Positions 9,274 through 17,959 of a DNA stretch of 64,000 nt are shown here, piece after piece. The position numbers were made by a program, and so were the translations under genes. The notes beneath the pieces were generated by a model. That model did no database searches. It was given only the letters and a program-made list of their open reading frames with translations, and had not been told where the DNA came from. The stretch is from Collinsella sp. Lineage in GTDB: Bacteria > Actinomycetota > Coriobacteriia > Coriobacteriales > Coriobacteriaceae. The first letter of the stretch is position 1. The number at the start of each line of letters is the position of its first letter. The DNA lies in the NCBI GenBank assembly GCA_019413925.1, contig DXMY01000018.1, forward strand, positions 69,462 through 133,461. The letters are read 5' to 3'.

Positions 9274-9302
9274 TTGCCACCGAGTTCAGGCTCCGTTATA
9301 TT
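9274..9302 (+). promoter_or_regulatory. Promoter of tRNA-Val
   Basis: TTGCCA (9274-9279), a 17-bp spacer and TATATT (9297-9302), about 30 bp before the mature 5' end of the tRNA. This is a near-consensus housekeeping promoter. Confidence 0.7.
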
Positions 9303-9331
9303 ATCCCTTGCGCGCTTGCGCACCCTTGATC

Positions 9332-9406
9332 GGGCGTTTAGCTCAGGGGGAGAGCGCTTCCCTGACACGGAAGAGGTCAGAAGTTCAAATCTTCTAACGC
9401 CCACCA
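9332..9406 (+). tRNA. tRNA-Val (GAC anticodon)
   Basis: The acceptor strands GGGCGTT and AACGCCC pair fully, the D-arm has GCTC and GAGC, the anticodon loop is CTGACAC (anticodon GAC, Val GUC codons), the T-arm carries GTTCAAAT, and the 3' CCA is encoded. A terminator follows at 9413-9445. Confidence 0.96.
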
Positions 9407-9412
9407 AATGTT

Positions 9413-9445
9413 CGCAGCTCAGAGGCTATGTCCTCTGGGCTGTTT
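9413..9445 (+). terminator. Terminator after tRNA-Val
   Basis: CAGCTCAGAGG pairs with CCTCTGGGCTG (one wobble) and is followed by TTTTGTTTT. The rest of the gap up to 9700 shows no further feature I can support. Confidence 0.75.
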
Positions 9446-9700
9446 TGTTTTATGTCGCCAAATCAGCTGGCAGCTCCAACCGCCCAAGCAACCACCCTGC
9501 CCATACACAAAACCGCGTCAGCGACCCAAGTGCCTATCCCGGCTGACTCCGCAGTCAATCAAAACCGCCCCAATAGTCACCGAGGCCGAGACCAACACGT
9601 CTCGAACCCATCCGAGCCGCAACTTCTCAGCAAAACGCCGCGATGTCTGCGTCCTGCGGTATCCTTGAGCCACTTGCACCTGCAGCACCAAGGAGCCGCC

Positions 9701-10387
9701 ATGCGCACCGAGCTCGATGTCCCCTTTTCGCACAAAGAAGAAGCCAAGGCGCTGGGCGCCAAATGGGACCGGACCAAGAAGATCTGGTATGTACCCAGCG
9801 GCGTCAACCCCGAGCCCTTTGCCGAGTGGCTGCCCGGTGTTGACCGATCCGACCCCTCAGCGCCGTATATATATCTAGTACTGGGCAAGCGCGAATGCTG
9901 GAAGTGTCACAAAGAGACCTCAGTCGCGGCCTTCGGCATTCCCTATCGAACCGATAACGACGAGAGCATCGCCATCGCGCACGCGCCCAACGAAGCCGGG
10001 CACATTGCCATCGACACGGCCAACGCCAACGCACTCGCCATCGTGCCCGCTCTTGGCTGCGTGCCGGGCGAGATCCGCGACTACCTTCATAAGCGCTGCG
10101 GCTACAAGCCCGTAGGCGCGCGAGCCTCCAAAGCCCCGTCGCTCGGCAACACGTGCACCAGTTGCGACGCGCTGCAAGGCAGCCGCTATCTGTTCGAGGA
10201 GCCCTCGTCCCCATTTGCCCTCACTGCCATCAACAAGCTGCCGGCACTGGAGTTTGTGCGCGTCGAAGTTGCCGGCGTATTTGGCGTCCCGGCCACGCGC
10301 ACCGACTTTGACCAGGCGCTCTTTACCTGGGCACGCGACCATCACGCCGAGTTCCACAAGCAACTCGGTGAGGGGATTTATTTGTAG
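9701..10387 (+). CDS. DUF5710 domain protein with two cysteine pairs
   Basis: A 228-residue soluble protein. The first 45 residues match the DUF5710 type (DVPFSHKEEAKALGAKWD, then KKIWYVPSG), a small domain common in plasmid and conjugative primases and in DNA-handling accessory proteins. Two possible zinc knuckles follow, CWKC near residue 66 and CTSC near residue 152. No catalytic motif is visible in the rest. The open frame extends 91 codons upstream across the tRNA terminator, but the ATG at 9701 has AAGGAG seven bases before it, so I use it. It sits right after tRNA-Val, a common integration site, at the head of an accessory-looking stretch. Function unknown. Confidence 0.7.
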   Translation: MRTELDVPFSHKEEAKALGAKWDRTKKIWYVPSGVNPEPFAEWLPGVDRSDPSAPYIYLVLGKRECWKCHKETSVAAFGIPYRTDNDESIAIAHAPNEAGHIAIDTANANALAIVPALGCVPGEIRDYLHKRCGYKPVGARASKAPSLGNTCTSCDALQGSRYLFEEPSSPFALTAINKLPALEFVRVEVAGVFGVPATRTDFDQALFTWARDHHAEFHKQLGEGIYL

Positions 10388-10424
10388 AGGCAAAAGACAC
10401 TCACAGCCAACTCCTCCGCATCAC

Positions 10425-10709
10425 CTATCCCTCGTCGCCGGCGTCGTACACGATATCGAGGCCACAAACAGGGCATTTCTCCGGATACACCGGCATATGA
10501 ACGCCCGTACGTTTCCTCACTTCGTCGCTGAACCTGTCACGTGCATCGATGAACCGAATGTCGAGACACGGTATTTGCGAGCCGCAGCAAGGGCAGGCGA
10601 CGACAAACGACCCGCAATCAACTTCTACGCCCGGAAACATATTGTTGTCGATAAGGGCACACGGCAGTTTTCCGTACTTCCCCATCGCAATATCGCCTCG
10701 CCAGCTCAT
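10425..10709 (-). CDS. Small zinc-ribbon-like protein
   Basis: A 94-residue protein with CPCC (about residue 39-42) and CPVC (about residue 81-84), four cysteines spaced as in a zinc ribbon. The segment between them is mixed charged and contains no enzyme motif. An AAGGGG ribosome site seven bases upstream supports the ATG at 10709. It converges with the DUF5710 gene, leaving only 37 bp between the stop codons. It may be co-transcribed with the HNH nuclease gene upstream on the same strand (121 bp gap, no terminator seen). Function unknown. Confidence 0.6.
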   Translation of the reverse strand: MSWRGDIAMGKYGKLPCALIDNNMFPGVEVDCGSFVVACPCCGSQIPCLDIRFIDARDRFSDEVRKRTGVHMPVYPEKCPVCGLDIVYDAGDEG

Positions 10710-10830
10710 ACATGCCCCTTCTCGCTATACAAATCAGGAAGAGCATGCACCGGCGGGCGGGCGCGAGATTGCATCGCCACGCGATCCGATCAAACAACAC
10801 GATCGTCAAAGAATGCCAAAGCCAAATACG

Positions 10831-11913
10831 CTAATACGGCAGAAGCCCCGCCTTTTCACGCTTCTTTTCCGAGCGATCGAACTCAATGCGATGGGCCTCA
10901 AGAAACACCGTATCGGGTCGCCACTGACGCTCATTCGGCTGCCTTAGCGTCGCACCCGCAAAGGAAGCGTAGTCGGTCTTATCCAGCAGGTACGATCCGC
11001 ACAGCCGATATTCGCCGCAAACAGGCTCAAACGAAATCAGGTGAGCATCAAATAGGGAATGAAGATCGCGCCGAAGCAGAATGCCGTTGCTGGCAACCTG
11101 CGATTTGGGTCCCGAGTAATTCTCGATATGTGCAGCCTCCAGAGCTTCGCTGACGCCGCAGTCCGACACCGCGCAACGGCCATCATAGGCGGCAACGAGC
11201 TGTTTGCGGAACCATTGCTGCCCCAATCGCTCGCGCCTTAACGCATAGCGGACCTTTTCGTCGTCGGTCGTACCCTGTCCGGTAAACTCAATATCGACGG
11301 GCATGTGCTTCAGATAACTCATGTCGGGTGCAAAACGAGGGTCCGGTCCGCCTTTATGAACAGGACCGTGCAGAACAAACCATCCGTTTTCGGGCTCGAA
11401 CCGCTCAACAAACGCAAGGCCGAGCACCTTGTAGCCCACCTCGGTTGCAAATATGACTCCGACTGGAACGCCACATTCCATGCAGTTGAGCATTTTACGG
11501 TTGTAATTCTGGTCTCGAAAACCAACGGTACCCGGCGCTTGAACCGAGTACTTAATGACCCACGTACCATCGTCCAAATAGAGCGGAGGCACATCGGTGT
11601 AGAAGCTCTTTTTAGAGTTATGGACCGAAAGCGCAAAGATCTTATTGGGATCTTGCTTCACCCGATCCTGGCCCGGCCAGAAGATCCCTGAATCCCGCGT
11701 TACGGGAAAGAAGTCCGAGCCAATTCTCAAACGATACTGATACTGAGGGCTATCTTCCTTGGTGTGGTGCGGAAGGCTGGTCCAAACGCCGCCGCGCTGT
11801 TCCTCACCCAGAAACCACTCCCATGCCTCAACGTATTCGGAAGGCACGAGACTGCAGGCACGGTCATAGCTTGGTCCATCCATCAACGGAACAGCAAGGT
11901 CAATGTCGTTCAT
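10831..11913 (-). CDS. HNH endonuclease with unassigned N-terminal domain
   Basis: A 360-residue protein. The C-terminal third is an HNH_2-type nuclease: GRCAVSDCG, then LEAAHIENYSGPKSQVASNG with the catalytic AAHI histidine, and a downstream LLRRDLHSLFDAHL. The first 230 residues contain WSL- and aromatic-rich beta segments that I cannot assign; in similar nucleases this position holds a DNA-reading module for modified bases, which is only a possibility here. The ATG at 11911-11913 is used; a GTG three codons earlier is also possible, and both share a weak AGGTG site. The likely role is a stand-alone restriction-like nuclease. No methyltransferase is next to it. Confidence 0.75.
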   Translation of the reverse strand: MNDIDLAVPLMDGPSYDRACSLVPSEYVEAWEWFLGEEQRGGVWTSLPHHTKEDSPQYQYRLRIGSDFFPVTRDSGIFWPGQDRVKQDPNKIFALSVHNSKKSFYTDVPPLYLDDGTWVIKYSVQAPGTVGFRDQNYNRKMLNCMECGVPVGVIFATEVGYKVLGLAFVERFEPENGWFVLHGPVHKGGPDPRFAPDMSYLKHMPVDIEFTGQGTTDDEKVRYALRRERLGQQWFRKQLVAAYDGRCAVSDCGVSEALEAAHIENYSGPKSQVASNGILLRRDLHSLFDAHLISFEPVCGEYRLCGSYLLDKTDYASFAGATLRQPNERQWRPDTVFLEAHRIEFDRSEKKREKAGLLPY

Positions 11914-12065
11914 CGCCAGCACCTACAACCATACGAACGCGAGTCATGCCCCTCAATAATATGGCCGAGAGTCAATTATTACGAGATCTCATTCCGCGAT
12001 CGGCACGTCGTTGATGCTCTCGGTTTGCCGTTGGCGCGCTTGTACTCCGCTACCCCACTCCCCTG

Positions 12066-12071
12066 TATACT
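12066..12071 (+). promoter_or_regulatory. Possible -10 box for the gene at 12129
   Basis: TATACT about 60 bp before the start codon. No good -35 is present at 16-18 bp; TTGTAC lies 20 bp upstream. Weak assignment. Confidence 0.35.
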
Positions 12072-12128
12072 GATGTAGCACGTGTTTCATCCGAGCTTGT
12101 TGGGCCGGATTGTTCATGAGAGGGTCTT

Positions 12129-12620
12129 ATGGCTGCTTCGAATCCGCCTAAGGGGAGCGTTTCTTCTTCGTCCATCAAGCCGGTTACGCGCAAGGCTGTG
12201 CGTTGCCAGCGCGAGGTCGCTTGGCTTGTCACGCAGGCGGCGGGCAGGCTTGTGGCGACCACTCAGGACGTCAATGCGCCTACGCCGAGCTTTGTGTTAG
12301 CGGCGGCGCTGGATTTTGTGCGCCAATTGGAGCTTGCCGCACAGGATGCCAGCGGCCACCTCGACTACCAGAATGTTATGGCGCCCGACCTGCAAACGTT
12401 CTGCCACATGGCCAAGTTGCCCGCCGCACCCAATGCGCTTTCGGACGCAGGCTACATGTTTACGCTTTCGGGCGCGGACCTTATCCGCGACATCTATGCA
12501 TACTGCAGCGAGCTCGCCGAGCGCCACGTCTTTGACGCGGCTGAAGTCAAACCGGGATATGTCATCAAGCTGGTTCTTAGGCTGTTCTTGATGGACGGGT
12601 TCGGGGCCATGCCGGCGTAA
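12129..12620 (+). CDS. Hypothetical protein
   Basis: A 163-residue soluble protein that I do not recognise. The first 30 residues are Ser, Pro and Lys rich; the rest is predicted mainly helical with LAAALDFVRQLELAAQ and LSGADLIRDIYAYCSELAE. There is no signal peptide, membrane helix or catalytic motif. The ribosome site GAGAGGG lies four bases before the ATG. It is a single gene between the divergent HNH nuclease gene and the convergent AlbA_2 regulator, within the accessory stretch that follows tRNA-Val. Confidence 0.6.
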   Translation: MAASNPPKGSVSSSSIKPVTRKAVRCQREVAWLVTQAAGRLVATTQDVNAPTPSFVLAAALDFVRQLELAAQDASGHLDYQNVMAPDLQTFCHMAKLPAAPNALSDAGYMFTLSGADLIRDIYAYCSELAERHVFDAAEVKPGYVIKLVLRLFLMDGFGAMPA

Positions 12621-12720
12621 GCCGAGTCTTTAGCATCACCGTCGACTGAGCAACAACCGCTTTACCTTAGTGGGCGCCAATTGAGGGTCGATTATTGGGT
12701 CGCCTCGTCCACTAACGCAT

Positions 12721-14187
12721 TTATTCCACGCGCTCTGACAGTCGATACTTGCGGTTGCGGCTTGTCAACGGCGCCGTCGGCTCAAGCTCACCCTGCTCAA
12801 TGAGCGCATTGACGCGTGCCCTAACCTGGGAAACCGTGAGTCCCGTGCGCTCCGCCAGTTCGCGCGTCCCCAATTCGCCGTAGCGCTTGAGTGCCGTCAT
12901 AATCAAGTCCCCGCCATGATCGACCGGCTCAATCTTTGAACGGTAAAGTACGACCTTGAACCGATCGAACCCCGGGCAGAACAGGGGCTCGGCCAGACCA
13001 TGCGCGCGCATGGCATCGATCATCATCGGGATGCCCGAGCCATTGCCCTCAGCCGGCGAACCTGCGCCATCCGGCAGCGGGACAATCGACATGAGTTTCA
13101 CGAGCGTCGCGTTACGGCATCGGGAGCTGCCGTCAAACAAGCTCTCGCGAGTCTTCCCTCCATAAAGGCCGCCGGGATTCGTCACCTCGATACGGTCGTC
13201 AAAAACGTCGACGGCGATCGATTGCCCACAGAACCGATCCCCGTATTCCCTGTGGATAACCGCGTTGGCGACTGCCTCGCGCAGGACCTCCTCGGGAATC
13301 TCCAGCGAGTCGATACGCGAGACGCCTTGGACGGTCGAGGTTCGCCGCAAATTCTTGGCGACGGCTGCGACGGCATCCGAGATCATCTCGCCCAACGTTC
13401 CCTCACAGATTGTGCGGTCCATGAACCTCAGCGACCCCGCCATGCCCTTCTGAGTTCCCGCATGGACAGCCACGTCAATGAAGAGCTTGGGATAGAACTG
13501 CTGAGGGTAGGTGCCCACAACTAGGAGTCCAGCCTTGGTGACATTGCCCTGGGAATCAAGGATATTTAGGCGCTCCAGCTTCGTTTGTTTGTCCGGCGCG
13601 CCGCACATTGCCCGGGGCGTCAACGAGAAAGCCCGATCTATCGTACGGTCGACCAGCGTCTCGTCGAGATTGTCCGCGCCCGCACCCGCCACCGCGTCGC
13701 GATCGCTCGGAGTCGCTCGACCGTATGACGCCAATGCGAGCACCTCAGTCGATGAAAGCGGCACATCTTTGTCATCGATGCGCTTGTAGCTGCCGCCCTG
13801 GGCGCCCCGCTCTATGACATAGCAGGGCTTGCTCGACGGATCGAGCTCCTCAATCGTAATGACGAGAACGATGACGCCCTGAAGCTCCACTCGCTCGATC
13901 GTGTATTTAGGCGGATTGGCCAGCTTTCCTCGACCGCCCGCATCACCCATGCCTGACACAAATTGGTTGAGCACTTTCTCGGTCTCGAAGTTCTCAACCG
14001 GGACAAAACCTGCGCGCTCACTCACTCCGAGCACGATGATTCCGCCGGCTGTGTTCGCGAATGCGCTCACCGTTTCCCATACGTCGCGGGAAAGCGTCGT
14101 GGCGCTCTCCTTCACTTCGACGTTAAGATCATCCGAGCCCATACGCCTTAAAGACTCAAGCAGACCGGTCAGCTCGTTTTCGTTCAT
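12721..14187 (-). CDS. Schlafen AlbA_2 domain ATP-binding regulator with C-terminal winged helix
   Basis: A 488-residue protein. Residues about 15-140 form a Schlafen-type AlbA_2 domain (NVEVKESATTLSRDVWETVSA, then FANTAGGIIVLGVSE). In the middle is an HATPase_c_4-like segment (LREAVANAVIHREYGD and DRIEVTNPGGLYGG). The last 60 residues are a winged helix-turn-helix (GTRELAERTGLTVSQVRARV). This architecture belongs to a broad family of predicted transcription regulators, often next to mobile or defence genes; targets are mostly unknown. The ATG at 14185-14187 has AAAGGA seven bases upstream. The upstream intergenic region is packed with ATCTCTC repeats, which may be its own binding sites. Confidence 0.8.
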   Translation of the reverse strand: MNENELTGLLESLRRMGSDDLNVEVKESATTLSRDVWETVSAFANTAGGIIVLGVSERAGFVPVENFETEKVLNQFVSGMGDAGGRGKLANPPKYTIERVELQGVIVLVITIEELDPSSKPCYVIERGAQGGSYKRIDDKDVPLSSTEVLALASYGRATPSDRDAVAGAGADNLDETLVDRTIDRAFSLTPRAMCGAPDKQTKLERLNILDSQGNVTKAGLLVVGTYPQQFYPKLFIDVAVHAGTQKGMAGSLRFMDRTICEGTLGEMISDAVAAVAKNLRRTSTVQGVSRIDSLEIPEEVLREAVANAVIHREYGDRFCGQSIAVDVFDDRIEVTNPGGLYGGKTRESLFDGSSRCRNATLVKLMSIVPLPDGAGSPAEGNGSGIPMMIDAMRAHGLAEPLFCPGFDRFKVVLYRSKIEPVDHGGDLIMTALKRYGELGTRELAERTGLTVSQVRARVNALIEQGELEPTAPLTSRNRKYRLSERVE

Positions 14188-14229
14188 CTGCACGTCCTTT
14201 CGCTCGGTCCTGCGGAGAATGCCGCGGAT

Positions 14230-14485
14230 AGATTTCCCTCGTCTCTCAGTTATCTCTCGTAATTATCTCTCATTTATCTCTCTATCTCTCGGCTTAGAGA
14301 TAAGAGATAGATAGAGATGGAATGTCTACCATTTGCTTCATTTATACATATTTTTGCTGGTAGAACAATCGGTATTGAGACAATACCATGATTGCCTACC
14401 TCTTTGCTGCTCAGTTATCTCTCATATTTTTCTCTCATCTTCCTGTCATCTCTCATATTAGAGACGAATGAGAGACGAGAGATAC
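14230..14485. promoter_or_regulatory. Cluster of ATCTCTC motifs upstream of the AlbA_2 gene
   Basis: Four ATCTCTC copies lie at about 14250-14290, followed by inverted forms (AGAGAT, GAGATAG) to 14320; a second group of ATCTCTC and GAGAGAC copies lies at about 14414-14485. The AT-rich middle (about 14330-14400) could hold the promoter. Dense repeated words in front of a DNA-binding protein gene suggest operators. No gene is supported in this stretch. Confidence 0.5.
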
Positions 14486-14494
14486 GCGAGTGAT

Positions 14495-14673
14495 GGACGA
14501 GCGAGGATTTTCGGACGGTCGGATATCGAGAGTGAATATTTGGACGGTTTTTGGGGCTTTTGCGGCAGATTCCGTCCAAATATCCACTCTCGTTCGATAG
14601 GTGTCCGGAAATCCTCGCTCGTCCGTCCGAATATCCACTCTCGTTTGGCGTGTGTCCGAATTTCCACGCTCGC
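14495..14673. repeat. Nested long hairpin and tandem units of the GAGAGTGGAT family
   Basis: An inner stem pairs 14527-14547 with 14572-14592 (20 of 21 bp); an outer stem pairs 14495-14516 with 14603-14624 (21 of 22 bp). The right side is also a 51-bp direct repeat (14572-14622 and 14623-14673) made of four units like GTCCGAATATCCACTCTCG. The same word, with ends GAGAGTGGAT and ATCCACTCTC, forms the hairpin at 63731-63794. Confidence 0.75.
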
Positions 14674-14808
14674 GCGGCGGTCACGCGGGGCCTTTACCCA
14701 TTCCGCCGGCATCGTCTTCAGTTCGCCGCAGAGCCGCGGCCCCATATGGGTATACTCTCGAGGATTCGACTCGACTCGCCCCCGCTGGGGCGTCAAAGGA
14801 GACTGCAT

Positions 14809-17800
14809 ATGCCCACTACCTCAACCGACCCGCGCACCGCTGCCGCCGCGCTGCTGGTGCCCGGCACCACCTGCCACGGCTTTACCGTCGAGCGCTGCGA
14901 GACCGTGCCCGAGCTCGACGCAGACGCTTACGTGTTGTGCCACGCCGCCTCGGGCGCGCGCCTGCTGTACCTGGCGTGCGACGACGAAAACAAGGCCTTT
15001 GCCATTGGCTTTAAGACGCCGCCGGCCGATTCCACCGGCGTGTTCCATATTCTTGAGCACTCGGTGCTGTGCGGATCGGCCAAGTTTCCCGTCAAGGAGC
15101 CGTTTGTCGACCTGATCAAGAGCTCCATGCAGACGTTCCTCAACGCCATGACCTACCCCGACAAGACGATCTACCCCGTCGCTACCACCAACGAGCAGGA
15201 CCTGTACAACCTGATGGACGTGTACCTGGACGCGGTGTTCAACCCGGCCATCTATACCAAGCCCACCATTTTTGAGCAGGAGGGCTGGCACTACGAGCTG
15301 GACCTGCCGGAGAGCGTCGAGATCGAGGGCAGCGACAGCTCCGCGAGCCTGCGCGAGGGCACTCTGCGCTATAACGGCGTGGTGTTCAACGAGATGAAGG
15401 GTGCGCTGTCCGATCCCATGAGCGTGCTGGACGACGCCGTCAACGCCGCGCTCTATCCCGACACCGCCTATGCGCACGAGAGCGGCGGCGACCCGCGCGC
15501 GATTCCCGCGCTCACCTACGAGCAGTTCCTGGACACGCACGCGCGACACTACAATCCCTCCAACTCCTACATCACGCTCTACGGCGACCTAGATGTGGAC
15601 CGCGCACTGGCCTTTTTGGACGAGCGTTATCTGTCGCAGCCGAGTGCCGCGAGCCGCCGCATGGACGCTGCCGTCGCCGCCGGCGAGAACCCGTCCACGC
15701 TGGCGCCCAATCCGCTGGGCGTGCAGGCACCCGTGACCTGCGAGTACAAGCGCGTCGAGATGGCCACTACACCCGAGAACGCCCTGGTGGGCCTGGGTCT
15801 TGTGCTGGGCAGCGCGCTCGACCGCAAACGCACGATCGCGGCAGATATCCTGTTTGAGGCACTGCTGGGCTCCAACGAAGCGCCAGTTAAGAAGGCCATT
15901 CTGGCCGCCGGCCTGGGCGGCAATGTGGTGAGCTACACCGCGGCCGAGAGCCTGCAGCCCTACGAGCTCATCATGCTGCAAAACGCGCAGCCCGGCGTGG
16001 CGCGCGAGCTTCGCCGCGTGTTCCAGGACGCCTGCCGCGACCTATGCGAGCATGGCGTTCCACGCGAGCGCCTGGAAGCCATCATCAGCAGCAACGAATA
16101 CGACCTGCGCCAGCGCGACTACGGTATCGCCGACGGCGTGGCCATTGCGTGCGACGCGCTGAGCACGTGGCTCTACGATGACGACGCCGCGACGCTGGCG
16201 CTCAAGTACGGCCCGGTGTACGAGGAGCTGCGCAGTGAGCTGGACGGCAGCTATTTTGAGGACCTGCTGCGCGAGCTGGTGCTGCAGAACGATCACATGG
16301 CACTGGTCGAGCTGGTGCCGGTGGACGCCGCCGAGGGTTCGGAGGGTGCCGAGGCCGCCGAGCTGGCAGCCAAGCGCGACGCCATGACCGATGCCGAGCT
16401 GGCCGACGTGGTCGAGCGCACGGCCGCGCTGCGTGCCGCGCAGGAGGCGGAAGACACACCCGAGGCCAAGGCCACGCTGCCGCGCCTGCGCGTGTCCGAC
16501 ATTGGCGAGGCGCGCCCCGAGCCGCCACTGGTCGTGGACACGACCGCGCCCATCCCCTGCCTGCGCCACGGCATCCCCACCAACCGTCTGGCCTACGCCA
16601 TGCAGTATTTCGACCTGAGCTGCGTCGCGTTTGAGGACCTGCCCTATGTGACACTGCTCTGCCGCCTGCTTAAGCAGCTGCCCACGCGCGAGCACTCGGC
16701 CGAGGAACTCGATAACTTGCTCGCCGGCAAGCTCGGCTTTTTGAGCTTTACGACCGAAGTCATGACGCAGCCCGAAGTAGACGGCGTGCGCCCCTACCTG
16801 CTGGTGAGCGCCGGCGCCCTGTCCGAGAAGATCGATGCACTGGCGAGTCTGCCGCGCGAGGTATGGTCGAGCACGCTTTTGGCGGACGCCGACGCCGACC
16901 GCATGCGCGACGTGCTCACGCAGATTCGCATTGGGCTTGAGCAGGGCTTTATCAACAACGGCCACTCGGCGGCGCTCGGTCGCGCGATGAGCTACAGCTC
17001 GCCTTCGGCCGTGGTGCGCGAGCAGCTTTCGGGCGTGGACTTCTACCTGTTCCTGCGCGATCTGCTCGACCACTTTGACGAGCGCCTGGACGACCTGCGC
17101 GCCAAGCTTACCGAACTGGCAGGCCGCATCTTTGTGGCCGATGGCTGCATGGCGAGCTTTACCGGCAGCGACGAGGACTTTGACGCGTACTGGGATGCCG
17201 CGGGCGACCTGGGGCTGGGTGCGGGCGATGGTGCCGGCCGCGACGCGCTCGTGGTGCCGGCGCCGTGCGACCGCCACGAGGCTTTCGTGATCCCCAGCGA
17301 CATCTGCTTTGCGGCAAGCGCGTGCGACCCGCGTCGCCTGGGCATTGACGTGACAGGCACTTGGGCCGTGGCTGCCAACGCGCTCTCCTACGACTACCTG
17401 TGGAACGAGATCCGCGTGAAGGGTGGTGCGTACGGTTGCGGATTCCGCGCAGCCGGCGAGCGTCAGGCGGCGTTCTACACCTACCGCGACCCGGCGATCG
17501 ATCCTTCGATTGAGCGCGTGGAGCGCGCGGGTGCATGGCTTGGCAGCTTTGAGCCCGACGAAGCCGCCTTTGAGGGCTTTATCGTGAGCTGCGTGAGCGG
17601 CATGGACGCGCCGGTGAAGCCGTACGCGCTCACCAAGCGCCGCAACACGACCTACCTGGCCGGGCTCGATCCGCATGCGCGCGAGGAGCGTCGCGCCCAG
17701 ATGCTCGCCGCCACGCCCGGTGAGCTGCGCTCGCTCGGCGCCGACGTAACGCGCATCGCAGCCGAGTCGCCCACCTGCGTCTTTGGCGGCCGCGACGTCA

Positions 17801-17847
17801 TCGCAAAGAGCAACGCCGGCTTTAACGTCATCGACCTGCTGGGCTAG
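14809..17847 (+). CDS. M16C family insulinase-type metallopeptidase (presequence protease-like)
   Basis: A 1012-residue zinc peptidase with two M16 halves joined by a linker, the size of the PreP/HypA class. The inverted zinc motif HxxEH is HILEH at residues 80-84, followed by GSAKFPVKEPF and SFLNAMTYPDKT-like sequence (SMQTFLNAMTYPDKTIYPV). The second half has the inactive partner domain and the GGAYGCGF motif near residue 875 that closes the substrate chamber. Role: degradation of short to medium unstructured peptides inside the cell. The frame is open far upstream through the repeat region, but the ATG at 14809 has CAAAGGAG six bases before it and matches family starts. A TATACT box lies about 50 bp upstream. 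Single gene. Confidence 0.93.
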   Translation: MPTTSTDPRTAAAALLVPGTTCHGFTVERCETVPELDADAYVLCHAASGARLLYLACDDENKAFAIGFKTPPADSTGVFHILEHSVLCGSAKFPVKEPFVDLIKSSMQTFLNAMTYPDKTIYPVATTNEQDLYNLMDVYLDAVFNPAIYTKPTIFEQEGWHYELDLPESVEIEGSDSSASLREGTLRYNGVVFNEMKGALSDPMSVLDDAVNAALYPDTAYAHESGGDPRAIPALTYEQFLDTHARHYNPSNSYITLYGDLDVDRALAFLDERYLSQPSAASRRMDAAVAAGENPSTLAPNPLGVQAPVTCEYKRVEMATTPENALVGLGLVLGSALDRKRTIAADILFEALLGSNEAPVKKAILAAGLGGNVVSYTAAESLQPYELIMLQNAQPGVARELRRVFQDACRDLCEHGVPRERLEAIISSNEYDLRQRDYGIADGVAIACDALSTWLYDDDAATLALKYGPVYEELRSELDGSYFEDLLRELVLQNDHMALVELVPVDAAEGSEGAEAAELAAKRDAMTDAELADVVERTAALRAAQEAEDTPEAKATLPRLRVSDIGEARPEPPLVVDTTAPIPCLRHGIPTNRLAYAMQYFDLSCVAFEDLPYVTLLCRLLKQLPTREHSAEELDNLLAGKLGFLSFTTEVMTQPEVDGVRPYLLVSAGALSEKIDALASLPREVWSSTLLADADADRMRDVLTQIRIGLEQGFINNGHSAALGRAMSYSSPSAVVREQLSGVDFYLFLRDLLDHFDERLDDLRAKLTELAGRIFVADGCMASFTGSDEDFDAYWDAAGDLGLGAGDGAGRDALVVPAPCDRHEAFVIPSDICFAASACDPRRLGIDVTGTWAVAANALSYDYLWNEIRVKGGAYGCGFRAAGERQAAFYTYRDPAIDPSIERVERAGAWLGSFEPDEAAFEGFIVSCVSGMDAPVKPYALTKRRNTTYLAGLDPHAREERRAQMLAATPGELRSLGADVTRIAAESPTCVFGGRDVIAKSNAGFNVIDLLG

Positions 17848-17860
17848 CCACAGCAAGCAA

Positions 17861-17897
17861 AACCACCACAAAGGGGACAGGCACCTTTGTGGTGGTT
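17861..17897. repeat. REP-like hairpin, AACCACCACAAA stem (copy 1)
   Basis: AACCACCACAAA, 13-nt loop GGGGACAGGCACC, TTTGTGGTGGTT; perfect stem, 14 bp if two loop-edge pairs are added. It lies 13 bp after the M16C stop codon and may also work as a terminator. Copies at 18598-18634 and 36327-36363. Confidence 0.85.
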
Positions 17898-17904
17898 CGA
17901 ACAC

Positions 17905-17933
17905 TTGTTCTATACGTACACATGTTCTATAGT
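17905..17933 (+). promoter_or_regulatory. Promoter of hicAB
   Basis: TTGTTC (17905-17910), a 17-bp spacer and TATAGT (17928-17933), about 60 bp before hicA. Confidence 0.6.
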
Positions 17934-17959
17934 ATGGGTGATTGCATCGGATCTAAATT

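Noticed and set aside
9332..14187. Attachment-site duplication from tRNA-Val
   Set aside because: I looked for a second copy of the tRNA 3' end downstream and found only TGGGCGCC at about 12674, too short to count.
14230..14673. CRISPR array
   Set aside because: Repeats are short, variable and irregular, some nested inverted, and there are no unique spacers or cas genes.
14415..14808. Open frames in both directions in the region between the AlbA_2 and M16C genes
   Set aside because: They are made of the repeated ATCTCTC and GTCCGAATATCCACTCTCG units, have no ribosome sites and give repetitive translations.
16042..17904. 620-codon open frame antisense to the M16C peptidase
   Set aside because: It mirrors the third-codon GC bias of the real gene, has no ribosome site, and its translation is His/Arg/Gln rich with no domain.
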